The position numbers were made by a program, and so were the translations under genes. Positions 26,233 through 38,395 of a stretch of 64,000 nucleotides of DNA are shown here, piece after piece. The DNA is from Pholis gunnellus (taxonomy: Eukaryota; Chordata; Actinopteri; Perciformes; Pholidae), in the NCBI GenBank assembly GCA_910591455.2, contig OU342806.1, positions 27,653,517 to 27,717,516 on the forward strand, in the 5' to 3' direction. Position 1 is the first letter of the stretch. Every line of letters begins with the position of its first letter. A model generated the notes under the pieces. It did no database searches and was not told the origin of the DNA. It worked only from the letters and a program-made list of their open reading frames with translations.

Positions 26233-27337
26233 CCTGGGCCTTCACTGCTGAAATACCACCTTATAACCACATGATGGCGCCACAGCTAGGGTTATTATTC
26301 GTTTCTTGGGCTGTAACTATATAACGTTATGTATTCGTATTAAACCGTTCGGTACGAGGCTTACAAACTGAACAATACGTTTGAATAATACTAGTGCATT
26401 TGGAAAATACAGAAGCTTAAATTGTAGGAAATATAATGTTTTCTGCGCTCACTAGGAGACAGCGGTCTGTGTGACCTCTGAACCGGAACAAAAAGAACCA
26501 CAACAAAAAACAGCTGATGCTCCGGGAGTGTTCCGGGAGGCTAGGCTAACTAGCTTAACGGAAAAACAACAGCAGTAACACGCATTCTGCTACACACCCA
26601 AGGGCCATTCAGATATTAGATGTAAAAAAACAACCAGTTACTTACCAAATGCTGATCACATCCTCTTTTCTTTGTTGACAAAGATTAATCCCACGGTTAA
26701 ATCCCAACTCACAAATCCGTTTCTCCTCCTTCAGCCATTGAGTGTTAAAAAATGTTAAAATCTACACCAAGCAAAATGCAAAAAATATCATAATTTCATC
26801 CATATCTTTCAATATGAACTCTCACTACTCCGACTAAGCCTCTGCTGTTATGTTTCGTTTCACGACAGTCACGTGCTCGCCCACTGACCAATCACAGCAC
26901 AGAATCTCACTGCAGCGCTGCTGCTAATGCTGACGTAGCTGTAGGCCTGCAGGCCGCTCTGGCGCGTCTAAGAATCTCAAACTAAAGATCTGATTGGTTG
27001 AATACTATGCCAATCAACAATATCGTCCCCATTCACTTAACCTGCACATGGATTCACTGGTGAGTCTGCAGGCCTGGGGCCTCTCTTCTTACCTAGAGAC
27101 ACAGAGGTGAAATCTGATTGGATAAAAGCTCTTAAAACAAGCTGCACTGGAGGCAGAGCAACTGAGGAGCACAGTAGCTGTGCAATGAGAAAATAAGATA
27201 ATGGGAAAAATATTTTGATAAATTATGATACATGTAGTGTATTTAAGAAAAATGATTCAATTATAAAATAGCTATAACTTTGTGATTCTGTTTAGGCCAG
27301 CAGAGAAGGCTTTGCAGGCCCTGACGGCCCACCACTG
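26233..27337. mobile_element. hAT-like element nested in older repeat, left end deleted
   Basis: The right terminus GACGGCCCACCACTG ends at 27337, followed by CTGTAATG. The left side begins TACCTGGGCCTTCACTGCTG, which matches the copy at 49088 about 25 bases inside its CAGTG end. The left flank ...ACTGTA fits the start of the same CTGTAATG duplication. Subterminal TTAAACCGTTCGGTACGAGG and TTTGAATAATACTAGTGCAT are shared with the 49 kb copy. No transposase frame. Confidence 0.7.
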
Positions 27338-27352
27338 CTGTAATGTAATGTA

Positions 27353-30300
27353 GAGCAACGTTAGAGCTCCTCCCTCATTTCAGAAGACAAACTACAGCTG
27401 GACCTTCTGAACCCCAAAGCCCTGCTGGCAGGATTTAAAAGCTTGTTTTCTTTAAACAATCGCTAAAACTACCAGAAGCTGCAATTGACCTTATCGTCAG
27501 AGTTTCATCTTTCCCTCGGTCCTTGAACACATCATGTGCAACGATTGGTTTCGTCAGAAAAAGCAGCCAAAACAAAGCTTCAAATTGTGATATTCCATCA
27601 AAATAAATGTATTCTACATGTGTCATTTAAAATGGTTTGTTTTAACCAAAAATGTTTCCATGGAGGTGGAGGACTTGTTAGTAAGTAATACATGCAGTCA
27701 TGTTCTGATTAGCATATTTATTTTCAGATAAGACCAACGTAACGAAGAAGAATAGAACAACATAATGTAAAGACAATGAAGAACACAGAGGGTGATTTTT
27801 GTGTTTTTTTCTTCATTCACAAACTCCGTCGAAACCTGCACATAGCCTCTGATTGAAACAGTTTGATGAAGGCTGCTTTTTACACCCTATTTAGGAGCTG
27901 GACAGTCACCAGATCCAAAAGGATTCTGTGAAGATAACAAGTTGTAGTGCATTTAAGAATATAGAGTTTACATTTGTATCTTCATATCCCATGTTTAAAA
28001 CAAAAGAGTTTATTCTGTTTGGTCTCATCCAGATCATTATATTCTGTTACAACTTTGTTATTAATGCTGACATCCATCACTTAACTTATGCTAGCTGAGG
28101 CTGGATGCTGTTTTATAACCTCTGGTATTGGTGCCAATAGGATTTTTGATACCTTATTTTGCCGAATGTTTTAATGTATTTCATTAATAAAAGCACCAAA
28201 AAATTAAGAAATTTAAAAATTAAGAAAAAAAGTTGACTGCTTAAATTAGCTTGCTAATATTAGCACTCGTATGAGTGATCTCTCACTCTGTCAGGATGGA
28301 GTCATGGAGGGTGTTGGATCTCACAGTGAAAATACCTGAACGGATTTCCCTTGACATCTCTTGTTGCCCGTGGTTACATATAACATCGGCGTCACATCGG
28401 TACTGTTTGTGATATACAGCCCCTCCGTGAGCGAGATCCTCATCCCCAAAACCCGCTGATTCCTCTCTCTCTCTCCCTCTGACGGCCGTTCTCCAGCGAG
28501 CCGATGAACACTGATGACATGTGGGTCAATAGCAGGAGATGCTCCTGGCTGATGTGTCTAAACGGTGTGCGCTAAGCTGGAGTTGCTGAGACAGTCGAGG
28601 GATCTGATCTGACAACGGACCCCCATCAGGCCGATCTGCCCTCAGCCTCTCTGCCAAGACTAAAATATCTTAAATGGTCCCTGAGAGAGGCGGGACAGCA
28701 GGACGGTGCTGAAAGCTCCTGGCTGGTGATAAGAGTGTGGACAGGCAGCTGGAGCAGGACAGCACACGGGGGAAGTGGTACCTCAGTCGGTCACAAGCAA
28801 ATGAATCCGCTATCTTGATATTGCCGACAGTGAACTTCTAATTACTCCAGATGTATGTGTTGTTAGGGAAGACATGCAGGCTATTTATGGGATAAAAGCA
28901 GCAGCCAGAAGAATATAATAAAATGTAAAGCAAATATTATATCAATGATGAAATCAAAGCTGGTGCTGAAATAAAGATCGGGATAGAGTGCGAACACAGT
29001 ATTGGCAGCCGAAGGTGCCATTAAACACCTCTATTTTTACACGATTAATGTTAAAAACGCAGCTTTTTACGCCGTTTGAAATCAGCCGTTTTACGGTGTT
29101 TTTCCTTTTGGTAATGAGCCCCTCGATCTGTTTTGCAAAAGCAGCGTTGTTAACATAAATCGTGTGAAAAAATATGCGTTTAATGTCACTTTCAGCTTTC
29201 CATAACACTGTCAAGGTGGATCTAACCTATTGGGATGGATAACTACTGTTCATTTGTTTGTGCTGCTCCACAGTTTGCTCAGTTACAATGAAGCACAATC
29301 ATACAGCGGCTTTAAAACAGGCCAATGAAACGGGTGTTTTGTGGCTTCTTACATTTTTCGTCCTTACCAGAAATAACCTAAAAAATCAAAGCAAAAGTTA
29401 CGCTGTCTTCTCTGGCAATCGTTTATGGCATCTGACTAGATAATTAACACCATTAGCCCAACTCCTAATATTCCAATAACAAAAGTGGAAGGAATGTATT
29501 AATTCACATTTTTCTTTTGCCAATTTTCTGAAAATCTGTTTAAAATTGACTCTACGTTTAGATGAAAACCTGTTTGTCTGCTCTAACGTAAGTGACCGAA
29601 CGTTGGCATGCCCAGCTAACTAGCTTACTAGCGATAGAGGTGACACATCATTAGTTAACTACGGTACATTCTTTTCAGGGGCAAGAGGGTTATTTTGGGA
29701 AAAGTCCGGTTCAGGACTGGAACATTCAGTATTTAAGAGTCTTTTACAAGCAACAAGTCACAGAGTTAGCTAGAGCTGGTAAACTCTGTTAGCCACAGTT
29801 GTCATGTCAGCCAACATAACTTCTAAAATAACTTCTGAAAGCCACGGCCCATTGTTCCAAAATGCAATTAAAATGTAAGATTCTGTTAAATCTGCCACCG
29901 TTATTGTAAATTGCTGGTGGACAATTAGGATGTATTATATTGTATTGGAAATTGGAAAGCTTGACCGTTCTTAAATTAAATTCTTGTACGTGTTCATCAG
30001 TGAACCATAGGTGTTTGAACTTTGGACAGAGCCAGGCTAGCTGTTTCCCCCTGCTTCCGGTCTTTATGCTAAGCTAGGCTAACCACGTCCTAACTCCAAC
30101 TCTGTACTTAACGCACAGACATGACAATATGAATCTGAACATCTCACTCTTAGAAAGAAATAGAAAAAGGGCTTTTCTGTAATGTTGAACTATTCCTTTA
30201 CTTCTCGTAGTGTTTTAAGAGTGAGCGAAGGAAGCGCCAAAGGTGATGTTGTGATCTTCACAATAAAACATCTTTGATGTGACATGTCGAGTCTTGGCCA

Positions 30301-30660
30301 ATCAGCGTTACGATGTCTACAGTGTCTTTCCCTCCGTTAACGTTTAAGTTCCGTTACAGTTCAGACTTGCTGGGTGAAGTTAACGTCCACTGCATGCGGA
30401 ACTCTGGACTGTTAACGTTCGTCATTATCGCGATTTAGGAGGAAAAAACGTAACGTGATGAAACATGCCCCCCTGTGTTCCGGTTCAGTTCACGCTGTCA
30501 CTAGTTAACGTCAAACCCGAACACCGGCGCATCTGGTTGCAGGTTGTTTGTTTTAACTCAAAGTAGAATGAAAGGCCCAGATACTGATGAGGTCAAAGAG
30601 CTTCAGGAAGAGGAGGCTGTTTGTGTAGCGCAGCTTGACGCAGGGCTGAGATGTGAAGGA
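27353..30660. other. Non-coding, no gene seen
   Basis: AT-rich DNA. The GC-richer part, 28430-28790, might be a conserved non-coding segment but has no frame. The short frames at 28954-29214 and 29258-29443 lack family features. Confidence 0.5.
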
Positions 30661-32200
30661 GCTGGGCCTGGATAAAGGTGGAGCAGGGCCTGGATAAAGG
30701 TGGAGCTGGCCCTGGATAGAGGTGGAGCTGGGCCTGGATAAAGGTGGAGCTGGGTCTGGATAAAGGTGGAGCTGGGCCTGGATAAAGGTGGAGCTGGGTC
30801 TGGATAAAGGTGGAGCTGGGCCTGGATAAAGGTGGAGCTGGGCCTGGATAAAGGTGGAGCTGGGTCTGGATAAAGGTGGAGCTGGGCCTGGATAAAGGTG
30901 GAGCTGGGCCTGGATAGAGGTGGAGCTGGGCCTGGATAAAGGTGGAGCTGGGTCTGGATAAAGGTGGAGCTGGGCCTGGATAAAGGTGGAGCTGGGTCTG
31001 GATAAAGGTGGAGCTGGGCCTGGATAAAGGTGGAGCTGGGTCTGGATAAAGGTGGAGCTGGGCCTGGATAAAGGTGGAGCTGGGCCTGGATAGAGGTGGA
31101 GCTGGGCCTGGATAAAGGTGGAGCTGGGTCTGGATAAAGGTGGAGCTGGGCCTGGATAAAGGTGGAGCTGGGCCTGGATAGAGGTGGAGCTGGGCCTGGA
31201 TAAAGGTGGAGCTGGGTCTGGATAAAGGTGGAGCTGGGCCTGGATAAAGGTGGAGCTGGGCCTGGATAAAGGTGGAGCTGGGTCTGGATAAAGGTGGAGC
31301 TGGGCCTGGATAAAGGTGGAGCTGGGCCTGGATAAAGGTGGAGCTGGGTCTGGATAAAGGTGGAGCTGGGCCTGGATAAAGGTGGAGCTGGGCCTGGATA
31401 GAGGTGGAGCTGGGCCTGGATAAAGGTGGAGCTGGGTCTGGATAAAGGTGGAGCTGGGCCTGGATAAAGGTGGAGCTGGGTCTGGATAAAGGTGGAGCTG
31501 GGCCTGGATAAAGGTGGAGCTGGGTCTGGATAAAGGTGGAGCTGGGCCTGGATAAAGGTGGAGCTGGGCCTGGATAGAGGTGGAGCTGGGCCTGGATAAA
31601 GGTGGAGCTGGGTCTGGATAAAGGTGGAGCTGGGCCTGGATAAAGGTGGAGCTGGGCCTGGATAGAGGTGGAGCTGGGCCTGGATAAAGGTGGAGCTGGG
31701 TCTGGATAAAGGTGGAGCTGGGTCTGGATAAAGGTGGAGCTGGGCCTGGATAAAGGTGGAGCTGGGCCTGGATAAAGGTGGAGCTGGGCCTGGATAAAGG
31801 TGGAGCTGGGCCTGGATAAAGGTGGAGCTGGGTCTGGATAAAGGTGGAGCTGGGCCTGGATAAAGGTGGAGCTGGGTCTGGATAAAGGTGGAGCTGGGCC
31901 TGGATAAAGGTGGAGCTGGGCCTGGATAAAGGTGGAGCTGGGCCTGGATAAAGGTGGAGCTGTGCCTGGATAAAGGTGGAGCTGGGCCTGGATAGAGGTG
32001 GAGCTGGGTCTGGATACAGGTGGAGCTGGGCCTGGATACAGGTGGAGCTGGGCCTGGATAGAGGTGGAGCTGGGTCTGGATACAGGTGGAGCTGGGCCTG
32101 GATACAGGTGGAGCTGGGTCTGGATAGAGGTGGAGCTGGGTCTGGATACAGGTGGAGCTGGGTCTGGATACAGGTGGAGCTGGGTCTGGATACAGGTGGA
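30661..32200 (+). repeat. Minisatellite, 70 units of 22 bp
   Basis: Exactly 70 consecutive 22-bp units with consensus GCTGGGYCTGGATAVAGGTG plus GA. The first variable site is C or T; the second is A, G or C. Most units are C/A or T/A; units with TAGAGG recur inside the array; units with TACAGG occur only in the last nine (about 32003-32200). A 15-unit pattern starting near 30907 recurs with the same variant order starting near 31391, 484 bp (22 units) later. Long minus-strand frames (588 and 544 codons) exist only because the repeat lacks stops in those frames. Confidence 0.98.
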
Positions 32201-32579
32201 GGTCTAAACAGACGTGAGTACAGCTTCCTGCTGTCACAGTGTTTTAAACACATTGATAGACAGGGTATGCTGAATGCAGCCTCTGCTCCAGGAGATGAAG
32301 TACAGCAACAAGGGCTCACTGTCCTCTCATCACACTGCAGACACTGTTCACTGTGATGACCACAGACAGAGTACTAACAGTCCCACGTGCAGTTAAATCA
32401 CAACTATTATTTTACAATCGACACTGTTCACTATAACTACCTTAGCCAGAGTAGATTATAATTTGTATTTAAATAATAGAACTGGATTGAATGTATATTA
32501 ATTGCAAATAGAAGATTGGCCACAATCCTAACAGCTGTACAGTAACAGTAGAAGTTAATATGAAGACATACAGTCATGA

Positions 32580-33315
32580 AAACTAATCACTTTATTTGTA
32601 CAGGCGATGGTTCTCGCTACTCTTGCTATCTTTGTTTTTATATGACTAAAACTTTTAAAGGTTAATAATAATAGAGCTGAAATGCTGATTAATAACTGAA
32701 TAATGAATTAGTTTTTTGCTTAAAGTAAATGTCTCATCACTTAACTTTCTTCTCAGCGTTCACCAGAATGCTACATTTTAAAGCTCATATTTCAAATAAA
32801 ATGCTCCTGGTATGTGTGAGCACATATCTGCACTCATGTTGTTTTGTTTTGCACAGGTTGCACGTTATTGTTGTTTTGAAAAGATATGAAGTGTAAAACT
32901 CAGTAAAACTCTTTATTGCCAAAAATGTGAACTTGTTTTGTTTAGTTTTTCACAGGTTGCACTTTATTGTTATTATCTTGAAAAGATGTTCAGTGCAAAA
33001 CAGGTTAATTGCAGCCACAATAAGCTATTTTTTGCCAAATATTAGTTATTTTTTGCACAGATAGAACTTTATTTGCATTGTTCTAACAAAGTGGTTGCAC
33101 AATGTATTTGTTTTTGTCAGATGGAGCAATCTGGTTTACTTGAAAGTTATTGCAATTTTCTTTATTCTATTTGAGAAAGCACAGATGGAGGAGTCACAAA
33201 ATGTTGTTATTTCAATAATAGTTCAACATGGACCATTTTATTACCATTTTGTTGGGGCATGAACATTTTTCTTCCTCCAAAGTGGGGCGTGACAGAAAAT
33301 GTTTGAGAACCGCTG
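32580..33315. mobile_element. hAT-like element fragment with internal degenerate repeats
   Basis: The right end is AATGTTTGAGAACCGCTG (ending 33315), the inverse of a frequent fish hAT start CAGCGGTTCTCAAAC. Upstream, units beginning TTGCACAGGTTGCACGTTAT (32858), TTCACAGGTTGCACTTTATT (32949) and TTGCACAGATAGAACTTTAT (33053) recur about every 100 bp. The left terminus is missing, so the start is approximate. Confidence 0.6.
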
Positions 33316-36263
33316 CCTTAAAGTGTGAGAGTGGAGGTTGTGGGGGAAAAGCCTCTTATGGGTCAGAGGACACAGACACCCTCCTTCTCAATCTCCACAG
33401 AATGAATGAGACTCCCTGCCCCCCTCACCCCTGCCGCCTCCCCTCCCCCACCTCCTGACAGAAGCACCAGGGTCAACGGTCAGCCTCTACAGCCAGTCAC
33501 AGATGTGGATTTGTGTGTGTTTTTGGAAAAAAAGAGCAGCTTAATGGCAAGGGAGCCGAGAGGAGAAAACGTGCCTGAGAGCCTGGTGGATGAAGAGAGG
33601 GTGAGAGAAACAGATGAGGGAGAACCAAGGCAGAGAGACGGAGAGGGGACACATGCTCGGTCAGCCGTCTGCATTGGGGAGCATCGATCGTGGCTGGTTG
33701 TAAAGGCCAGCGGTATGAATAGAAAAGAGCCTGCTGATCAGTGGTTCTTTACAGTGGATCTTGTTTTCCTCCTAATTCTTCCATTGACGCAGTCCTAACA
33801 GTGCCAGAGCATCTATCGTGTCACCGCAGTAGTTATATGTTTACAGCAGTCAGACCGATCGCTTTCAAAATGATCACGACCATCCGTGGTATCCACCGTC
33901 CTGGATATCATTTAACAAAGGAGGTTTGAGCGACACTATTTATGTATTCTTTGATAAGTTTGATCGACACTGTTTATTTATTCTTTTTTTAATGCTATAT
34001 GGAGCGATTGTGCGAGAGCTGTCACTGGCTTTATTTCCACGCGTTGCTAGTTTACACTATCCTCATGTGCAGGTGACTGGAGGAGGTGCGTGACAGTCAC
34101 CGTGGTTACTCCTCTGCACCAGTGAGCTCTGATACTCTCATCCGTAGCTGTTTTTAGTTTGTGTGCAGTATGCTTCATCTCTCCCTATGGAATAAACCAT
34201 AAATAAATAAAGTCACGTTCACTGCAGTGATTTTACTCAGAAAATACTATGAAAACCAAGATCGCACTTGGTGATATATGCACCGCATTAGAAGATTATT
34301 GATATCTGTTGACGCTCTGTTGTGCAGTTCTTTAACACTAGTTGATGTTATCTTACAGAAGATGATCATTTCCACGAGTGAAAAATGAAGCCACGTGTGA
34401 TATGAGTTTTGAGATGGTTTGTATCTTTTACAATTGAAATGTGCTTATAGTTATGGCTCACTAGTACAAGCGCAAATAGTACAAAGTAACGTGTGATATG
34501 AAGTCAAATGAAATGTGAGATGCATCATCACAGCTGTAATGATTCTACAGTCTGGCTTCAATTCATCATCTGCGTCGCCAGTTTCCGCTGTCTCCAAAAT
34601 GTTTGTACGCATGGCTCAGAGTTTCTGTACAGGTGTGCACATTCTCCCGTCAAGTTTTTCTTTATAGATCACTACTTCTGCGTGGGAAGTGGCGTTTCAG
34701 GCCTCTCTTTGTGTATGCAATGGTTGTAAATGGGACCCCAGATCTGTGAGACTGAGGTTCTCCACAAAGAATCACACAGAAGCACCAGTTTAAATCTTGT
34801 GTTTACCAGAGATGTGCTCATATGTTTCTTAGAGAATAAGTCATTCAGCATGAGAAAGCATTAAATATGCATAATTGACGAAAGAAAACTGACCAAGAAG
34901 AGGCTCCCTATATGCCAGTAAACGCGCTAGTGAGAGGAATTGAGGAAGTCTATTTTGATACTAATGCCATTTTCAATTTGGCTTCAATTTGATTCATTAT
35001 CGATTCCCTCATTGACGCCTGATCAATTTCCTGTGTGTCGGACAATTCCTCGATTCCCATTCCTACAACACACATTCATAGTTGTCCGGTTCCTACTGTA
35101 GCAGCAATATTTAAATATCACTAATGCAACATATATTTCAAATGTATTCATTTTGGTTCATATGTTTTGCTGTTAGCTCTCCCTTTTTTTGATATGTGGA
35201 AAAGTGGCAACCACTGATGGCAACCAAAGTAAAATTGGTTGACAATTTCTCAAAATTGTTGTCAATGGCAACCTGGCAACTGTTATTAGCGAGCCCTGAT
35301 TAGCTGCTGACACCTTTACAATAGAGGTGTTGACAGTAACATTTACCATGTGCTATTTAAGTATATTTCCTGCCCTTTGTCTGGAAGCCATTTGGACACA
35401 TTGCATGGACAAAGTAACATTTTATTACATATACAAGAAAACACGAGTGACGTAAAATCTCATTATTAAAGAACTTTTAGTAAGTGTGGTTAAAAAGAAA
35501 CAGAGGAGCTATGGAGCAAGAATATAGCGGGTCGCTTTTGGTTTGTGAGAAAATCGTCAGATCATGTTTTTGTTCATGTGATTGCTGACAGTCTCATATT
35601 TACTCTCATTTTAGCTCTGATTTGGTCTCCACCAACCCATGAGAAGAAAATGCCTCTTCAGCTGCTAAATGCTCCATAAAAATAATAATAGCGGCCTAAT
35701 TAAAAGGAAATACCACAACACGTGCTCCCCACCAACGAGTGGAAATCAGATAACACTGTTGTGTCTGAACACACCTCTCAGAGCACAAACACATACTCTC
35801 ACACAGATCTATATTTCATCTTGATTAGAATCACAGTCTGAATGCTGCTTAGCAGAGCAGAAAAGAGAGAAGGTAAGGAGGACAAGGGCGAAAGAGACGA
35901 ACCTCAACAGAAATACTGCAGGAACAAAGGGAGGAAGTAAAGAAATCAATACTGATATGTAACAGATAACAAGATACAAGAAGCCAAAATAAGTTATTTA
36001 CATTTATGAAAGAACATGTCGCACAGCATTTCATGTCATATATGTCTTTTAAGTTAGTTTTGAGTTTTAAAGTAACTTTGTGTTTAATCTTATTGTTATA
36101 ATATCATCTTTTACATTATTTGGAAGGCACATGTTTGATAGCTTTAACTACTTTTTCTCAAATAGACCGAAATAAGGAACACATGATTTATATTCGGACA
36201 TAGAGTATGTTCTAACTCACTGTTCAAAAGGGGGAAAAAAGTCTTCTTTAGTTATTTCTCACC
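33316..36263. other. Non-coding, no gene seen
   Basis: The 130-codon frame at 33406-33798 has no recognisable domain and unremarkable composition. At 35250-35270 TTGACAATTTC and AAATTGTTGTCAA form a small hairpin. Confidence 0.5.
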
Positions 36264-36600
36264 ATAGAAATAGAATATGAGTAGAACAGACATTTCTCTG
36301 CAAATCAATTCAGCAGGATGGTCAGGACGGCTAGTCACAGACTCACTGAGGTGATGTTTTACAGTAACAACTAAAACGAGCTGTGGAGTTGTAACGTTAC
36401 CGAGCCAAAATAACTCATATTTAACAACTTCATTCTTCATCCACACACACTTGTCACAGCGAAAGAAACAGGAAAGCACTTTGTTATCAACAGAGTGACA
36501 ACTTTGTACGGCCTCTCTGTACACAGTGTAGCATTAAAGCATGGTAGAACAATCTAGCTAGCTAACTAGCTAGCAACACTAGGCTAAACATAAGCAGCTA
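36264..36600 (+). repeat. Interspersed repeat, family B, copy 2 (partial)
   Basis: Starts ATAGAAATAGAATATGAGTA and shares CAGGATGGTCAGGACGG with the inverted right end of the 62870 copy. It ends with AGTGTAGCATTAAAGCATGG and a GCTAGCTAACTAGCTAGC palindrome near 36557-36574. Confidence 0.7.
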
Positions 36601-36867
36601 CCTGTAGGTTTTCCATTGCTCATAAAAAAAGATGAGGAGGGATAAAAGGTTGCATTAGAGAGTTGTTAAGCCATTCCTACTGTTTGCTCCATTATGTCTT
36701 GTCAGGGCAACTGTGTTTTTCCATCTGATGGAACAGACACACTTCTATTTAAAAGAAAATACAACTGTTTACACAAAACATGTTACATTTACACTCAATA
36801 CTGCACCCGAATGCATCCTGATGCCGCTCTGCTAACATGCCGCTTTAGCTCTGCGGGCTGCTAGAAT

Positions 36868-37140
36868 GCTTATGGTCTGTGTGACTCTAAATGGACCATA
36901 ATTTACTAAATGAACATCATGCTGTATTGAAGAAGACTTGAAACTAGAGATTGAGACCATAAACTCATGTTTACAATGTTTACTGAGGTAATAAATCAAG
37001 AGAGAAGTAGAGTCATTTTCTCATAGACTTCTATACAACCAGAGGAGTCGCCCCCTGGTGGTCAGTAGAGAGAATGCAGGTTTTAGGACACTTTCGCATT
37101 GGCTTTACTCTGCAGAACCGGAGGTAACTGCCTGGTACAG
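36868..37140 (+). repeat. Interspersed repeat, family A, copy 3 (5' truncated)
   Basis: Starts at TGGTCTGTGTGACTCTAAAT and contains the complete TTTACTAAATG core, the ACCAGAGGAGTCGCCCCCTG motif and the CAGAACCGGAGG end. It lies in opposite orientation to the copy at 37950-38395. Confidence 0.85.
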
Positions 37141-37949
37141 AGCTCTCAAGGCGGCCAATAACAAATTGCTATGAACAAGCTAAAAAATATATATTTTGCC
37201 TGATTTGCACCATATTTTCCAATTTTAGCAATTTGTTGTAGATTTTGACTCTGAGAGTAACCAGCTCAGCAGTGAATCTATTCACTTTGTTGTTCTATTC
37301 AAGGTGATCAAAAGGAACCGATAAGCAGCCTAGATAAAAACTACAGGGCTAATAAGCAATATCCAGAGTAGTATCACCATGAACCAAATCCTACACTAGA
37401 TTTTTCATACCTCTGCGCATGAGATGAGTCATGCTGGCTGCCGTTAGAGACACTCCCCCAGCTTAATGAGCTGGGACCGAAGCCAAGAGACACACAGGAG
37501 CCCACACTGCACACCGGAAAGGTCCCAGGAGACGCAGCAGCACTTTATCTTTCACACTGACCGGACATGTTTGTGGACTCATTCTGAGTGCACAGGCTTC
37601 GGATCTTGTTTTTCCTATTTGTTGGAATAGTGTTGCGTTTATGCGTTTTTTCTGCCGGCCTGAATTCACGCACCTACAAAACACCTCTGAACCTATTCCC
37701 ATAAAATCAGAACTACAAAACAAACAGCATGTCAGTGGTGATCTGGTTTTTCCACCGTTAGACATTTTACTGCGTAGTACTCTTATCGATTCTGTTCCTT
37801 ATCGATTCTCTTATCGGTTCTTTTTTATTACTTTGTGAAAATTGAGAAAAGAATCAACATTGCTTTTCGCTGCTTAGTGCAAATATGTTGTCACCAGAAG
37901 CTGGTGGGATGATCAGATCCTCAGTAAACCCTCACATTTGAATTTGAGG
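37141..37949. other. Spacer between inverted family A copies
   Basis: Non-coding. TTATCGATTCTCTTATCGGT near 37799 resembles the end of a dispersed hAT-like element, without a partner. Confidence 0.45.
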
Positions 37950-38395
37950 CTGAACGGCAGTAACATCCTCCGGTTCTGCCGAACCAAGCCGATGCTGAAG
38001 TTTCTTAAAACTTGCATTCTCTTTATTGACCAGCAGGGGGCGACTCCTCTGGTTGTATAGAAGTCTATGAGAAAATGACTCTACTTCTCTCTTGATTTAT
38101 TACCTCAGTAAACATTGTAAACATGAGCTTATGGTCTCAATCTCTAGTTTCAAGTCTTCTTCAATACAGCATGATGTTCATTTAGTAGATGATGGTCCAT
38201 TTAGAGTCAAACAGACCATAAAGAAGGGGATGCTTTAGGGCGGGTTTACTGTGATTGACAGGTCACTGCCGCTACCAGAGCTGTATACGCCGTCTCTACG
38301 TCATTCTTTTGCTTTCCAAAAAAAATAAACATAGTGACGTCCGTAATCCAAGATGCTGGATAATCGCCAAACTCAAGGCTTCAAAACAGCAGTCG
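37950..38395 (-). repeat. Interspersed repeat, family A, inverted copy 4
   Basis: Reads in reverse: CCTCCGGTTCTGCCGA at the left, GGGGGCGACTCCTCTGGTTG, the inverted core (CATTTAGTAGATGATGGTCC) and GGCGGGTTTACTG to the right. It pairs with the + copy about 810 bp upstream. Confidence 0.85.

Noticed and set aside
30661..32200. CRISPR array
   Set aside because: Direct tandem units without spacers in a vertebrate genome.
30553..32319. 588-codon minus-strand frame as a protein-coding gene
   Set aside because: Almost all of it is the 22-bp minisatellite; overlapping frames are equally open and the unique flanks have no recognised domain.
33406..33798. 130-codon frame as a small gene
   Set aside because: No domain, no supporting splice or promoter context, and low-complexity start; length is within chance for 64 kb.
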